From the NCBI GenBank assembly GCA_963677135.2, contig CAXXLS010000017.1, forward strand, positions 868,001-932,000: a DNA stretch of 64,000 nt, written 5' to 3'. The stretch's first letter is position 1. Each line of letters starts with the position of its first letter. The position numbers and the translations under genes are program-made. This document shows, piece by piece, positions 44,008 through 52,550 of this stretch. This stretch comes from Seleniibacterium sp963677135. Its GTDB lineage: Bacteria > Desulfobacterota > Desulfuromonadia > Desulfuromonadales > Geopsychrobacteraceae. The notes beneath the pieces are model-generated. The model had not been told where the DNA came from and searched no databases. It was given only the letters and a program-made list of their open reading frames with translations.

Positions 44008-44350
44008 TGTCAGATTCCCATACGGTCACTCTTTCGACATGAACCGGAAAAGCTTTCAGACGGTCGGCCAGGTTTTCGAAAACAAACCTCGCAATATGTT
44101 CGGACGAAGGGCTGATCCCCTTGAAGGCATCAAGTTCATTCAGATATTTATGATCGAGATAGTTCATGATCTCCTTGGTTTCCCGCTTGAGGATCTTGAA
44201 GTCTATCCCCAGTCCGGCCTTGTCGAGATCCCTGGCGTTGACCGTGACCTCCACCTTCCAGTTATGACCATGCAGATTTTCGCAGTCGCCCTGATAGTTC
44301 AGCAGATTGTGCGCTGCGGCAAAATGAGTTTGTATCGTCAGATGGTACAT
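43979..44350 (-). CDS. queD: 6-carboxytetrahydropterin synthase QueD
   Basis: A 123-residue tunnelling-fold enzyme with zinc ligands His15 (FAAAHNL) and LHGHNW, the Cys nucleophile in GDCENLHGH, and Glu in ERVTVWE. It makes 6-carboxy-tetrahydropterin from dihydroneopterin triphosphate, the step before QueE. Confidence 0.95.
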   Translation of the reverse strand: MYHLTIQTHFAAAHNLLNYQGDCENLHGHNWKVEVTVNARDLDKAGLGIDFKILKRETKEIMNYLDHKYLNELDAFKGISPSSEHIARFVFENLADRLKAFPVHVERVTVWESDNAYASYTSD

Positions 44351-44383
44351 TCAGTCCTCAATTCTTTAAAAAATCATGACCTT

Positions 44384-44563
44384 CTAAAACTGTGAATCAG
44401 TGTCACGGTCAGGCGCTTTGCCGCCATCGATAGTGTATTCTTCGTCGGCCCAACGTCCCAGATCGATCAGCCTGCACTTTTCACTGCAGAAAGGTCTGGA
44501 TGGGTTTTCCTGCCAAAAAGTCTGCGTTCCGCAACGCGGACATCTAATCTCTAATCTTTTCAT
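44384..44563 (-). CDS. yacG: YacG zinc-binding protein
   Basis: A 59-residue protein with CPRCG and FCSEKCRLIDLGRWADEEYTI, the exact YacG four-cysteine zinc site and following helix. E. coli YacG inhibits DNA gyrase. ATG at 44563; a TTG immediately upstream is less likely. 33 bp upstream of queD. Confidence 0.92.
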   Translation of the reverse strand: MKRLEIRCPRCGTQTFWQENPSRPFCSEKCRLIDLGRWADEEYTIDGGKAPDRDTDSQF

Positions 44564-44899
44564 CAATTTACTATAAAAGGTCTGGATTCAGAAATAAACT
44601 CATGCAAACAAAAAAAGAACTCTATGGAAACGCCGCAAAATACTAACCTGAAAGCGGTTCCTTCTTCAAATCAAAAAAGCAATCGGACACATTGCTCACT
44701 GCCGTTGCAATGAGCCAGAGAGTCCATCCCCTTAAACCATGGTAAAAAACTGAAGAATATTTTTAACCGAAACTTAATATGAGAGAAAAATAACTATTTA
44801 TCAGCACTTTACACCATTCATCCGGTTGCCGTCCCTGCGTTTTGATATAAAATAATTCATATATGTATTTTTATTTTCTGTAAACAGAGGAGAGCAATC
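44564..44899. other. AT-rich intergenic region
   Basis: No gene supported. It separates divergent genes and is markedly AT-rich towards 44870, as for a promoter region. A short repeat TTGCTCACTGCCGTTGCAATGAG around 44690 could form a hairpin. Confidence 0.4.
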
Positions 44900-45070
44900 A
44901 TGGAAGAAAAGTACCAGCTGTTCCGGGATCCGTCGGATAAAGGCAATGTCTATTTTCAGAAAAGTTCAGCCATGTCGCAGGATCGGGAGACAAGAGACTG
45001 CAAGCACTGCCGCTTCTGCGACCAGGATGTCGACACCTACCCCTGCGACCGCTGCCACACCAGGCATTGA
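44900..45070 (+). CDS. small cysteine-rich protein
   Basis: A 56-residue hydrophilic protein with CKHCRFC at about 36-42 and CDRCH at about 51-55, an arrangement able to bind one or two metal ions. It has a good RBS (GGAGAG) and ATG start. No known family recognised. It converges on a 69-residue gene on the other strand. Confidence 0.6.
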   Translation: MEEKYQLFRDPSDKGNVYFQKSSAMSQDRETRDCKHCRFCDQDVDTYPCDRCHTRH

Positions 45071-45096
45071 CCGGGACCAGCATCCCATCGGCATCT

Positions 45097-45136
45097 GTCC
45101 AGGCAGAATGACGATCCAGCTGTCCGCTGCCTGGAC
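45097..45136. repeat. 10-bp inverted repeat between convergent small genes
   Basis: GTCCAGGCAG / CTGCCTGGAC, perfect, 20-bp spacer. No T run, so a terminator role is uncertain. Confidence 0.4.
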
Positions 45137-45173
45137 GAACAACCGATACCCCGTCACGGTATAGCTGTCGTAC

Positions 45174-45383
45174 TCAATACCAGTAGTTACGATTGAACTT
45201 GGAAAACTGCCTTCTTTCCTTGCCGGCATACTTTTTAAGCGGACCCCGCATGGGATCGCGACCGACAACAGTCCAACCGCCCTCCCTCTTGAAAAACAGC
45301 ACCTGTCTGGTAACAAACAGAAACTGCAATTCATCTTTTGCGACAGTACGTTCGCTGCCATCTTTCAGAACAACAGGAATCAT
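45174..45383 (-). CDS. small conserved-looking protein of unknown function
   Basis: A 69-residue protein starting IPVVLKDGSERTVAKDELQF and ending in basic and aromatic residues (RRQFSKFNRNYWY). The ATG has AGGAGGA upstream. The beta-rich N-terminal half and basic tail suggest a small binding protein (nucleic acid or PilZ-like), but I recognise no family. Confidence 0.6.
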   Translation of the reverse strand: MIPVVLKDGSERTVAKDELQFLFVTRQVLFFKREGGWTVVGRDPMRGPLKKYAGKERRQFSKFNRNYWY

Positions 45384-45729
45384 AACAATCCTCCTGCTTC
45401 CAGGGTTAGCGCCCGACATCGTACCTCGTACTTCTGAACACAGGAACAGAGACGGTATCAGAATGGGAGGGTGAACCAGAAAGGGAGAAAGAGGACTTTT
45501 GCTGTTCTCAGTGTTCCTATCGACTATTCATATTCTAATACAATAAGGATAAAAATTCCGAAAATTTTATCTTTTTTATCGGTCGCAAGGAACATCCATA
45601 GACATCAGCCCCGGTGGGATCCGTACCGGGGACCTGTCATAGCCCGAAATGGTCGCATATTGCAAATCACCTGAAGTGTGGCACTGTTAAAGAAGCAGCG
45701 TCTGAAATCATAGTTCAAGAGGTCGCGGG
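45384..45729. other. intergenic region before the stress-protein operon
   Basis: No supported gene. It contains the divergent promoter region of the 69-residue gene and the USP gene. A weak plus-strand frame at 45471 lacks an RBS and domain features. Confidence 0.4.
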
Positions 45730-46569
45730 ATGATCATACTGGCTCACGATGGGACCCTCTACGGCGACTGGGTCGCTCAATATGCCATCAACCTGGCGGC
45801 AAACGGCCAGCAGCCGAAACTGCTCTGCCTGCATGTCCTCGACGGCAGCGTGACAGAAGAGATCATCGCCCACAAATTTGTCACCCTTGAAAAGCTGTGC
45901 ACTCTGCAGAAAATAGACTTTTCCTATCATATTCTTCCCTCAACCGGTAATACCTACCGCACCTTGAGACATGCCATTCCTCACGATTCGAATGCGCTTC
46001 TGGTCTGCGGGACCCGGGTAAAAATGCGGAAAAGGTCACTGTTAACCGGATCTATGGCAGAAAAATTACTGAAAACTCACCTGTGCCCGGTCCTTGCGGT
46101 CCGGGTCGTCCTGCCCGGCCGACTAGGAAACCCGCACTCATTGCTGCTGCCTCTGGCCGGACACGGTCAGGGTTCGAACAGATTCATGCCATTTCTTTCA
46201 CGATTGGCGCCCCAGCTTCATCATCTTCATCTGTTCAGAGTGATGACCCTTGATTTTATCCGTCATGCCCATCTTTCACGACGACGGGAAGAAGCCCTCA
46301 GGTTGAGCGGTATGCATTATCTTGATCTCATAACCCGGGATATTCTCGAGAAGCTCCCTGAGTTTCCTCACTACGCCCTGAATTGTCAGGTCAGCATCGC
46401 CACCAGTTGGCCTGACGAAATCGTCATTCAGGCCACCAGGCTGAAAGTCCACCTGATCATGCTCGGCATCAGTGAGCGCAATCTGGCTCACCAGCTGGTC
46501 TTCGGCAAAGGGCTTGAACAGGTCCTGTTGAACGCACCATGCGATGTCGGAATCTACCGGGCGCCATGA
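45730..46569 (+). CDS. universal stress protein, two-domain
   Basis: A 279-residue protein with two USP-like halves. The first starts IILAHDGTLYGDWVAQYAI and includes LLVCGTRVKMRKRSLLTGSMAEKLLKTHLCPVLAV, the G-x(9)-GS nucleotide-binding pattern. The second (about 140-279) ends LIMLGISERNLAHQLVFGKGLEQVLLNAPCDVGIY, a degenerate version. Its stop overlaps the start of the P-type ATPase (ATGA), indicating co-translation and a functional link to ion transport. Confidence 0.85.
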   Translation: MIILAHDGTLYGDWVAQYAINLAANGQQPKLLCLHVLDGSVTEEIIAHKFVTLEKLCTLQKIDFSYHILPSTGNTYRTLRHAIPHDSNALLVCGTRVKMRKRSLLTGSMAEKLLKTHLCPVLAVRVVLPGRLGNPHSLLLPLAGHGQGSNRFMPFLSRLAPQLHHLHLFRVMTLDFIRHAHLSRRREEALRLSGMHYLDLITRDILEKLPEFPHYALNCQVSIATSWPDEIVIQATRLKVHLIMLGISERNLAHQLVFGKGLEQVLLNAPCDVGIYRAP

Positions 46570-49217
46570 ACAGCTTACAGAAGATACAGCAACTGACTGC
46601 GAATCAGGTTTGTGATTTCCTGCAGAGCGGCCCTCGGGGCCTCGACAGACAGGAAGCCGTCCGCAGGCTCACGGAAATCGGTCCCAACAGTATCGAAGTC
46701 CATGATCCCTGGCGTCTGTTGCGCTCTTTTCTGCGCCAGCTGACAAACTTCTTTACCCTGCTGCTGTTTGCTTCGGCAGGCATCTGTTTCGTTGCCGACC
46801 ACCTTCAGCCGGGACAGAATATGGCCGTCCTGGGGTATGCCCTTGCCACCGTCGCTCTCCTCAATGCCCTTTTCAGTTTTTTCCAGGAATATCGAGCGGA
46901 AAAAGCCATGGCGGCTTTGAAAAAGTTTTTACCTCAGCAGGCCAGCGTTGTGCGCAATGACCAGATCGTGCAGGTTGACATAACCGAACTGGTGCCGGGA
47001 GACCTCCTGCAGCTGGGCGAAGGAGACCGTGTTCCCGCAGACGCCAGGGTCGTCAAAACCCAACAGCTGCTGGTCAACAATGCTCCCCTGACCGGAGAAT
47101 CGCGGCCCATTGCCCTGATCAGCGACGCCCTTGATGAACCGGATGAGGACCATGACAACATCGCTTATGCTGGCTGCCTGATCCTGCGCGGCAGCGGACA
47201 GGCGCTGGTCTTCGCCACCGGACTAAGGACAGAATTCGGAAAAGTCGCCCATCTGTCCCAGGCAATCAGCCACCCCCCTTCCCCCCTCGAACGCCAAACG
47301 TCCCACATGGTCAGGGTTCTGACAATCATTGCCATTGGCCTGGGTTTTTCCTTTTTCTGCTACGGGGTTCTTTCTGGACGGCCGCTATGGGTCAACCTGG
47401 TCTTCATGATGGGTATCATTGTCGCCAACGTGCCGGAAGGACTGCTACCGACGTTCACCCTCGCTCTCGCCCTGGCGAGTCTGCGGATGGCCAGAAGGAA
47501 CGTCCTGGTCACCAGCCTGAGCGCGGTTGAAGCACTGGGCTCCGTTCAGGTCATCTGTACCGACAAAACCGGCACCCTGACCCGTAACCAGCTGATGGTC
47601 ACCCATTTGGCGGGACCGGGCAGTCCGGACAATCTGACCTCTCGCCGGCAACGCCTGCAGTTGCTTGAGCTGGCCTGCTGCGCCTCGCCCGTGGATGCTC
47701 TGCAAACCGGCGGAGATCCTCTCGATATTGCCATTTCCGAAGCATTTGTCCAGGAGTCCGAAAAGGGGATACTACCCGAACAGCGTCAACATTTCCCCTT
47801 TGACACCGAGAGGAAACGGGCCGCAAGTATCGTCCGCAAGGACGACACCCTGATGTTCGTTGTCAAAGGGGCCTGGGAGAATATTCGCCCACTGGTCACT
47901 GAATACCAGGCAGAGGCGGATATCACCGCCCAGGAGGCCGACGCAACGATGGCCGATTTGGCCGGGCAAGGGCTTCGGGTCATTGCGGTCGCCTGGCGAT
48001 CCCTTACCATGGGGGAAGTGGCCGCCGCCGAGGACAAGTTGGAGCACAACCTGACTTTTGCCGGTTTTATCGGAGTTGAAGATCCTCTGCACCCCGAAGT
48101 GCCGCCGGCAATCACACAGTGCAATGCCGCAGGCATCAAGGTGATGATGATTACCGGCGATCACCCGCAGACCGCATTGAGTATTGCCAGACAATGCGGA
48201 ATCGTCTCTTGCGACCACGAAGAACAAAGCATCATCACCGGGAATGAACTGGACACCATGAACCTCAAGGACCTAGAAAACCGGATCAATGAGGGGGGCC
48301 GAATTTTCGCCCGCACCAATCCTGCCCAGAAAATGAAAATCGTCATGGCCCTGAAGAGTCTCAACATGGTCGTCGCCATGACCGGTGACGGCGTCAACGA
48401 CGCTCCCGCCCTGAAAACGGCAGATGTGGGGATCGCCATGGGAAAATCCGGCACCGATGTGGCCCGGGCCTCCGCCCAGCTGATCCTCCTCGACGACAAT
48501 TTTGCCTCCATCGTCGCCGGCATCGAGGAAGGTCGCACCGTGTTTCGCAATATCAGGAAATTCACGAACTATGTCCTGGTCAGCAACGGTCCGGAAATAC
48601 TCCCCTACCTCATCTATATCCTGTTTCCGGTTCCTCTGGCCCTGACCGTGATCCAGATCCTCACAATCGACCTGGGCACCGATATCATCCCATCCATGGC
48701 CCTGGGGCAGGAACCATCGGAACCTGACATCATGCAGGAACCTCCCCGGGGACACGATTTTCAGCTATTGACCCCGGGGCTGGTCGTTCACAGCTATCTT
48801 TTCCTCGGACTATTGGAAGCGGCGTGGTCGATGAGCCTGTTCTTTTATGTATTGCTGGACGGCGGCTGGACCTATGGCAACGACCTGGCATCGACCGACC
48901 CGCTCTATCATTCCGCAACGGGAATCGCTCTGGCAACTATTCTGCTGATGCAGATCGGCAATCTCATCGGCAGGCGCTTTAAATCGCAATCGGGGCTCGA
49001 TGCAGGTCTGGTCAGAAACAGGCTCCTGATCGGCGGCATCCTCGTTCAGATGATCGTCTCCTGGGCGCTGCTCTACTTTCCTCCCCTGTCAGCAATTCTT
49101 GGCACGGGCCCGGTCAGCCCCGCAGTTTACCTCGCTGCATGGTTGGGAATTCCGTTAATATTCGGATGTGATTACCTGCGCAAGCGACGTCTGCAGAAAA
49201 GACCGTCGGTGTCATGA
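46566..49217 (+). CDS. P2-type cation-transporting ATPase
   Basis: An 883-residue P-type ATPase: N-terminal cation-ATPase domain, actuator with TGES (PLTGESRPI), M4 NVPEGLLPTFTLALA, phosphorylation site DKTGTLT with Asp333, hinge MTGDGVNDAPALK and six C-terminal TM segments (SNGPEILPYLIYILF, TIDLGTDIIPSMALG). Overall it resembles Na+/K+ or Ca2+-type P2 pumps and not heavy-metal pumps, since no N-terminal CxxC domain is present. The ion is undecided. The last codons overlap the convergent kinase gene. Confidence 0.9.
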   Translation: MNSLQKIQQLTANQVCDFLQSGPRGLDRQEAVRRLTEIGPNSIEVHDPWRLLRSFLRQLTNFFTLLLFASAGICFVADHLQPGQNMAVLGYALATVALLNALFSFFQEYRAEKAMAALKKFLPQQASVVRNDQIVQVDITELVPGDLLQLGEGDRVPADARVVKTQQLLVNNAPLTGESRPIALISDALDEPDEDHDNIAYAGCLILRGSGQALVFATGLRTEFGKVAHLSQAISHPPSPLERQTSHMVRVLTIIAIGLGFSFFCYGVLSGRPLWVNLVFMMGIIVANVPEGLLPTFTLALALASLRMARRNVLVTSLSAVEALGSVQVICTDKTGTLTRNQLMVTHLAGPGSPDNLTSRRQRLQLLELACCASPVDALQTGGDPLDIAISEAFVQESEKGILPEQRQHFPFDTERKRAASIVRKDDTLMFVVKGAWENIRPLVTEYQAEADITAQEADATMADLAGQGLRVIAVAWRSLTMGEVAAAEDKLEHNLTFAGFIGVEDPLHPEVPPAITQCNAAGIKVMMITGDHPQTALSIARQCGIVSCDHEEQSIITGNELDTMNLKDLENRINEGGRIFARTNPAQKMKIVMALKSLNMVVAMTGDGVNDAPALKTADVGIAMGKSGTDVARASAQLILLDDNFASIVAGIEEGRTVFRNIRKFTNYVLVSNGPEILPYLIYILFPVPLALTVIQILTIDLGTDIIPSMALGQEPSEPDIMQEPPRGHDFQLLTPGLVVHSYLFLGLLEAAWSMSLFFYVLLDGGWTYGNDLASTDPLYHSATGIALATILLMQIGNLIGRRFKSQSGLDAGLVRNRLLIGGILVQMIVSWALLYFPPLSAILGTGPVSPAVYLAAWLGIPLIFGCDYLRKRRLQKRPSVS

Positions 49218-50753
49218 TTCCAATCGAGAGGCCACCTCGCTCACCGTCGTTTCAGGCGTCACTCTGATCGTCAGATCGTGCTCTTCATCACTTAATGGGT
49301 GGTGGTGTTTGAGCTGATACGCATAAACGCCTTCATCGGCATCTGAAAATCTGTCCGGATGGGTTGTTCGCCGTTTCAGGCGCGCAAGAACGATATCCTC
49401 AGCGACATCGAAATGAAGAATGGAGGGAACGGCCTGACGATTTCTGGCGAGGGTCAGCATCCGTTTCCGGGCATCCCGATCTAGGAAGGTGGCATCAACG
49501 ATGACATTGAGGCCGGAGGCCAGCAACTGGTCAGCGACCTGCTCAAGCTTCAAATAAATATCGGCACGCGATTTTTCCGAATAAAGGTCGTCGCCTGAGC
49601 TGTCAATCTCATTCAAAGAGTATTGATATTCCCGTTTTCGTTCACGGTCGGAATGCAGGCAGACCGCTCTAATCCGAGGTGCCAAGGCAGTGGCGAACGT
49701 GCTTTTCCCGGTTCCGCTTAACCCGTAGGTCAGGATCAGGCGCCGCGAATCCGTCACCAGGTAAGACGCCGCCAGTTCCAGGTAACTGATCAGCAGCCGA
49801 CTCAGGTTCAGATGCTGATCAGGGTCGTTGCCGACCTGAGCCAGCTGCAGAGCCGTCACCTTCGCCCTGACCATGGCACGGTAGACCTGATAGAAACGGA
49901 GCAGTCTCAATCCCGAAAAATCACCCGACTCCTGCAGGTAAGCGTCCAGAAAATTCCAGGCCAGGCCGGATTCCCCACGATCATCGAGATCCATCAGCAA
50001 GAAGGCAATATCGTTAACGGTATCGATCCACCGCAGTTCGGGAGAAAACTCGATACAATCGAACAGAACCGGTGAATTTTCAATCCAGGCCATGTTGCGC
50101 AGGTGAATATCGCCATGACATTCCCGGATGAACCCCTGCTCCCGGCGTTCAGAGAAAACCCTTTCCAACCCAACCCCTTTATCCCGGCTCCAATGTTCAA
50201 TGGGAACAAGAAATTCCTGGTATTTCCCCGGGGGCAGACAATCCCCGATCTGCAGAAAATTCTCGAGCACCGGAGCCATAACCGACCGGAAGGAACCGAA
50301 CCCCTGCGCCCGATCGGCAACCGCGGCTTCTCGATGGGCTTGCGCGATGCGGCTGGCAAAGGCCCTCATATGCTCAGGGTTAAGCTCCTGCCGGTTCAAC
50401 AGCACGTCAAGCTGCTGATCCTGAGCAAATCGGACCATCTTGACCAGATAGTCAAGAACCGGCCGCCCCCCGATGACCGGTGCGTCCCGCCGCCCTCCCA
50501 CTGCGACAACATCAAGGTACAGTTCGGGTGCGAAAGCGCGATTAAGACGCACTTCCTCGCGACAGAAAAAAAGCCGCTGGTCAAGGGTACTGAAATCGAG
50601 AAACCCAAGATTCAATGGTTTCTTCAACTTGTAGGCATAGTCTCCGGCGAGAAAAATCAAAGAGATGTGAGTTTCGATGACGGTGATGTCGTCAGCCGGA
50701 TGGTCATAACAGTCGGGACGCAACAGCCCCGGCAATAAAACGTGCCCTGACAT
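49212..50753 (-). CDS. bifunctional aminoglycoside-phosphotransferase-like / P-loop kinase protein
   Basis: A 513-residue protein. The N-terminal part (about 1-330) is APH/kinase-like: YKLKKPLNLGFLDFST, then HGDIHLRNMAW and FDCIEFSPELRWID as the catalytic and metal loops. The C-terminal part (about 345-513) is an AAA/zeta-toxin-like P-loop kinase with LSGTGKSTFA and VIVDATFLDRDARK. The ATG for MSGHVLLPG is preferred over one 20 codons upstream. Substrate unknown; resistance should not be assumed, since this architecture is widespread in environmental bacteria. Confidence 0.8.
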   Translation of the reverse strand: MSGHVLLPGLLRPDCYDHPADDITVIETHISLIFLAGDYAYKLKKPLNLGFLDFSTLDQRLFFCREEVRLNRAFAPELYLDVVAVGGRRDAPVIGGRPVLDYLVKMVRFAQDQQLDVLLNRQELNPEHMRAFASRIAQAHREAAVADRAQGFGSFRSVMAPVLENFLQIGDCLPPGKYQEFLVPIEHWSRDKGVGLERVFSERREQGFIRECHGDIHLRNMAWIENSPVLFDCIEFSPELRWIDTVNDIAFLLMDLDDRGESGLAWNFLDAYLQESGDFSGLRLLRFYQVYRAMVRAKVTALQLAQVGNDPDQHLNLSRLLISYLELAASYLVTDSRRLILTYGLSGTGKSTFATALAPRIRAVCLHSDRERKREYQYSLNEIDSSGDDLYSEKSRADIYLKLEQVADQLLASGLNVIVDATFLDRDARKRMLTLARNRQAVPSILHFDVAEDIVLARLKRRTTHPDRFSDADEGVYAYQLKHHHPLSDEEHDLTIRVTPETTVSEVASRLES

Positions 50754-50916
50754 TTCCCGCCACCTCTCTTCCCCTCCATAATACAAGTCTAGTCGGCGGG
50801 TCAGGATGGTCAAGTCCCTGAAGGCCAGAGAAACAAGATCTTCCTCAGCACCACGCGCCCTGCCGGGCGCACAAACAAAAAGGGGTCAGTCATGATGACT
50901 AACCCCTTGATTTTAT

Positions 50917-50992
50917 TGGAGCGGGAAACGGGACTCGAACCCGCGACTCTCAGCTTGGGAAGCTGATACTCTACCAACTGAGTTACTCCCGC
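50917..50992 (-). tRNA. tRNA-Gly(CCC)
   Basis: A 76-nt cloverleaf on the minus strand: acceptor GCGGGAG/TTCCCGC region, D-loop TTGGTAGAG, T-arm GGGTTCGAGTCCC, encoded CCA and discriminator T, as in tRNA-Gly. Anticodon stem TCAGC/GCTGA with loop TTCCCAA gives CCC. Confidence 0.94.
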
Positions 50993-51037
50993 ATTGGTTG
51001 GCGCAGTATAGTAATCTCGCTTTCGAATTGTCAATCA

Positions 51038-52270
51038 CTATTTTTGTTCTTCTAGCCAGTGAAGCGCATCTTCTCTTGACTCGATTTCTCCGGTTATTTC
51101 GGCACGTTTGATGGCAGCGAGTAAAAAACCCAGCCGTTTGCCCAACGGATCGCCCAAAATGCGGATCATCTCACGACCGGAAATAAGGTCAGGGACCCGA
51201 CCAAAAACCTGCTCATGCTCAAAAGCCTCGTGTAATGCCGTTATCTGGTCACCGGTCACGTCATCTCTTCTGAAGTTCCATCGAACCAGTTTTTCCAGGG
51301 CAAAAGGTTGCAGGGATTCAAAAATCAGGGCCTGCCGTCGACGGGACAGGCCTTCTGTCAAGTGAGGCAGCGGCTCCTTAAACGTTATCAACTGGGGAAT
51401 CATTCGCTGCTGATAGCGACTCAGCCGCAAGCCACTGTCAAGAAGGGTCGGCAGGTTTCGTGGCCGACATTTCTCAATCAGATAAGCGAGAATCAGATCG
51501 GACCAGATGAAAGCGACATGGACCTCGAGGTGCTCCAGGTAGCGCGCGAAAGCGAGCATGTCATGAACGACCGATTCGGTTTCTTCAGAGGACAAAGAAA
51601 CGTTGAAAAGGGCCTCGAGAAGACCCGTCCGCAGCAATAACTGAATTCCGGATGCGATATCGGACCCGGCCAGGATCTTGATCAATTCGTCACGCGATCG
51701 CTCAGCGGCAACACCCTTGATAAGTCTGCTCGAATGGCAGATATTACGAAAGGTCTCTTCGCTCAATGAAAGGCTCAGTTGAACGGCATGACGGACACCT
51801 TTAAGCATCCTCAGTGGATCGTCCTCAAAAGCGGTCTCTCCGCATTGTCGCAGTAAATGGTTCTCAAGATCCCCAACGCCCCCCAATGGATCAATCAAAG
51901 AAAAATCCGGTCCGTTCAGCGGCCAGGCCAAGGCATTGATGGTGAAATCCCTTAATGCCAGGTCCTGACGAATATCAGCAGCGCGCAAGGGAGCGAAATC
52001 AACCGATCGTCCATCCGCGAGCAACACCCTGCTCTGCTTGCGCTCCCGGTCGAGCCAGAACCAGCGGCCACCGGTCTTGCGTGACCATCTCCGGGCGAAA
52101 GAGGTCGGATCGCTATCGAACGCCAGGTCCACGTCTTCAGGCTGTTTGTCAAGCAGAAGGTCCCTGAGACACCCCCCCACCATCCAGCAGCGGGTAGTCT
52201 CCAGACCGTCTGTCAACTGCTCCAGGCCATTGAAGTTGCGGACAAAGGTCCGGATGCTGTCAATATTCAT
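51038..52270 (-). CDS. CCA tRNA nucleotidyltransferase / poly(A) polymerase family protein
   Basis: A 410-residue class-II nucleotidyltransferase. VGGCLRDLLLDKQPEDVDLAF carries the GG...RD and DxD catalytic motifs. RDFTINALAW and DPLRMLKGVRHAVQL follow in the neck. The protein adds CCA to tRNAs or poly(A) tails; since the tRNAs here encode CCA, repair is likely if it is a CCA enzyme. The ATG of MNIDSIR is preferred; a TPR-operon terminator ends 22 bp upstream. Confidence 0.9.
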   Translation of the reverse strand: MNIDSIRTFVRNFNGLEQLTDGLETTRCWMVGGCLRDLLLDKQPEDVDLAFDSDPTSFARRWSRKTGGRWFWLDRERKQSRVLLADGRSVDFAPLRAADIRQDLALRDFTINALAWPLNGPDFSLIDPLGGVGDLENHLLRQCGETAFEDDPLRMLKGVRHAVQLSLSLSEETFRNICHSSRLIKGVAAERSRDELIKILAGSDIASGIQLLLRTGLLEALFNVSLSSEETESVVHDMLAFARYLEHLEVHVAFIWSDLILAYLIEKCRPRNLPTLLDSGLRLSRYQQRMIPQLITFKEPLPHLTEGLSRRRQALIFESLQPFALEKLVRWNFRRDDVTGDQITALHEAFEHEQVFGRVPDLISGREMIRILGDPLGKRLGFLLAAIKRAEITGEIESREDALHWLEEQK

Positions 52271-52291
52271 AGGGAGCGCTCGCAACATGCC

Positions 52292-52320
52292 AAAAAAGGC
52301 CTGCCTGCGCAGACCTTTTT
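52292..52320 (-). terminator. intrinsic terminator of the TPR/small membrane protein unit
   Basis: On the minus strand AAAAAGGTCTGC pairs with GCAGGCCTTTTT (12 bp, one G-T) around loop GCAG and ends in T6. Confidence 0.8.
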
Positions 52321-52377
52321 GAATGAAAAAGCCGGGTTATTCTTGAAACAGCCGAATTGACCGTCGCCGAGCCGTCG

Positions 52378-52545
52378 TCAGGATTCTGTTTTTGTCTCAT
52401 CCCCGTTTTCCGTTACGGACGCGTTCTTGTCCTCCTCTGCAGGCTTCCCCTTGTTTTTAGCCTTGTTAACCAGATAAAGGATTCCGAAAGTAACAACCAG
52501 GACAATGATGATGAAAAAAACATCGGCAAAACGTAATGATTCCAT
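52378..52545 (-). CDS. small single-pass membrane protein
   Basis: A 55-residue protein: one TM helix (VFFIIIVLVVTFGILYLV, about 9-26) followed by a highly charged cytosolic tail (KNKGKPAEEDKNASVTENGD). It starts 5 bp after the TPR gene stop, so it is co-transcribed. No family recognised; small tail-anchored proteins of this kind are often membrane tethers. Confidence 0.65.
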   Translation of the reverse strand: MESLRFADVFFIIIVLVVTFGILYLVNKAKNKGKPAEEDKNASVTENGDETKTES

Positions 52546-52550
52546 ACAAG

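Noticed and set aside
44966..45361. Minus-strand frame with a fairly protein-like middle section (TGYRLFVQAADSWIVILPG)
   Set aside because: It overlaps the 69-residue gene with the better RBS and covers the cysteine-rich gene on the other strand; no start site or domain supports it. It might still hide a coupled small gene after 45174.
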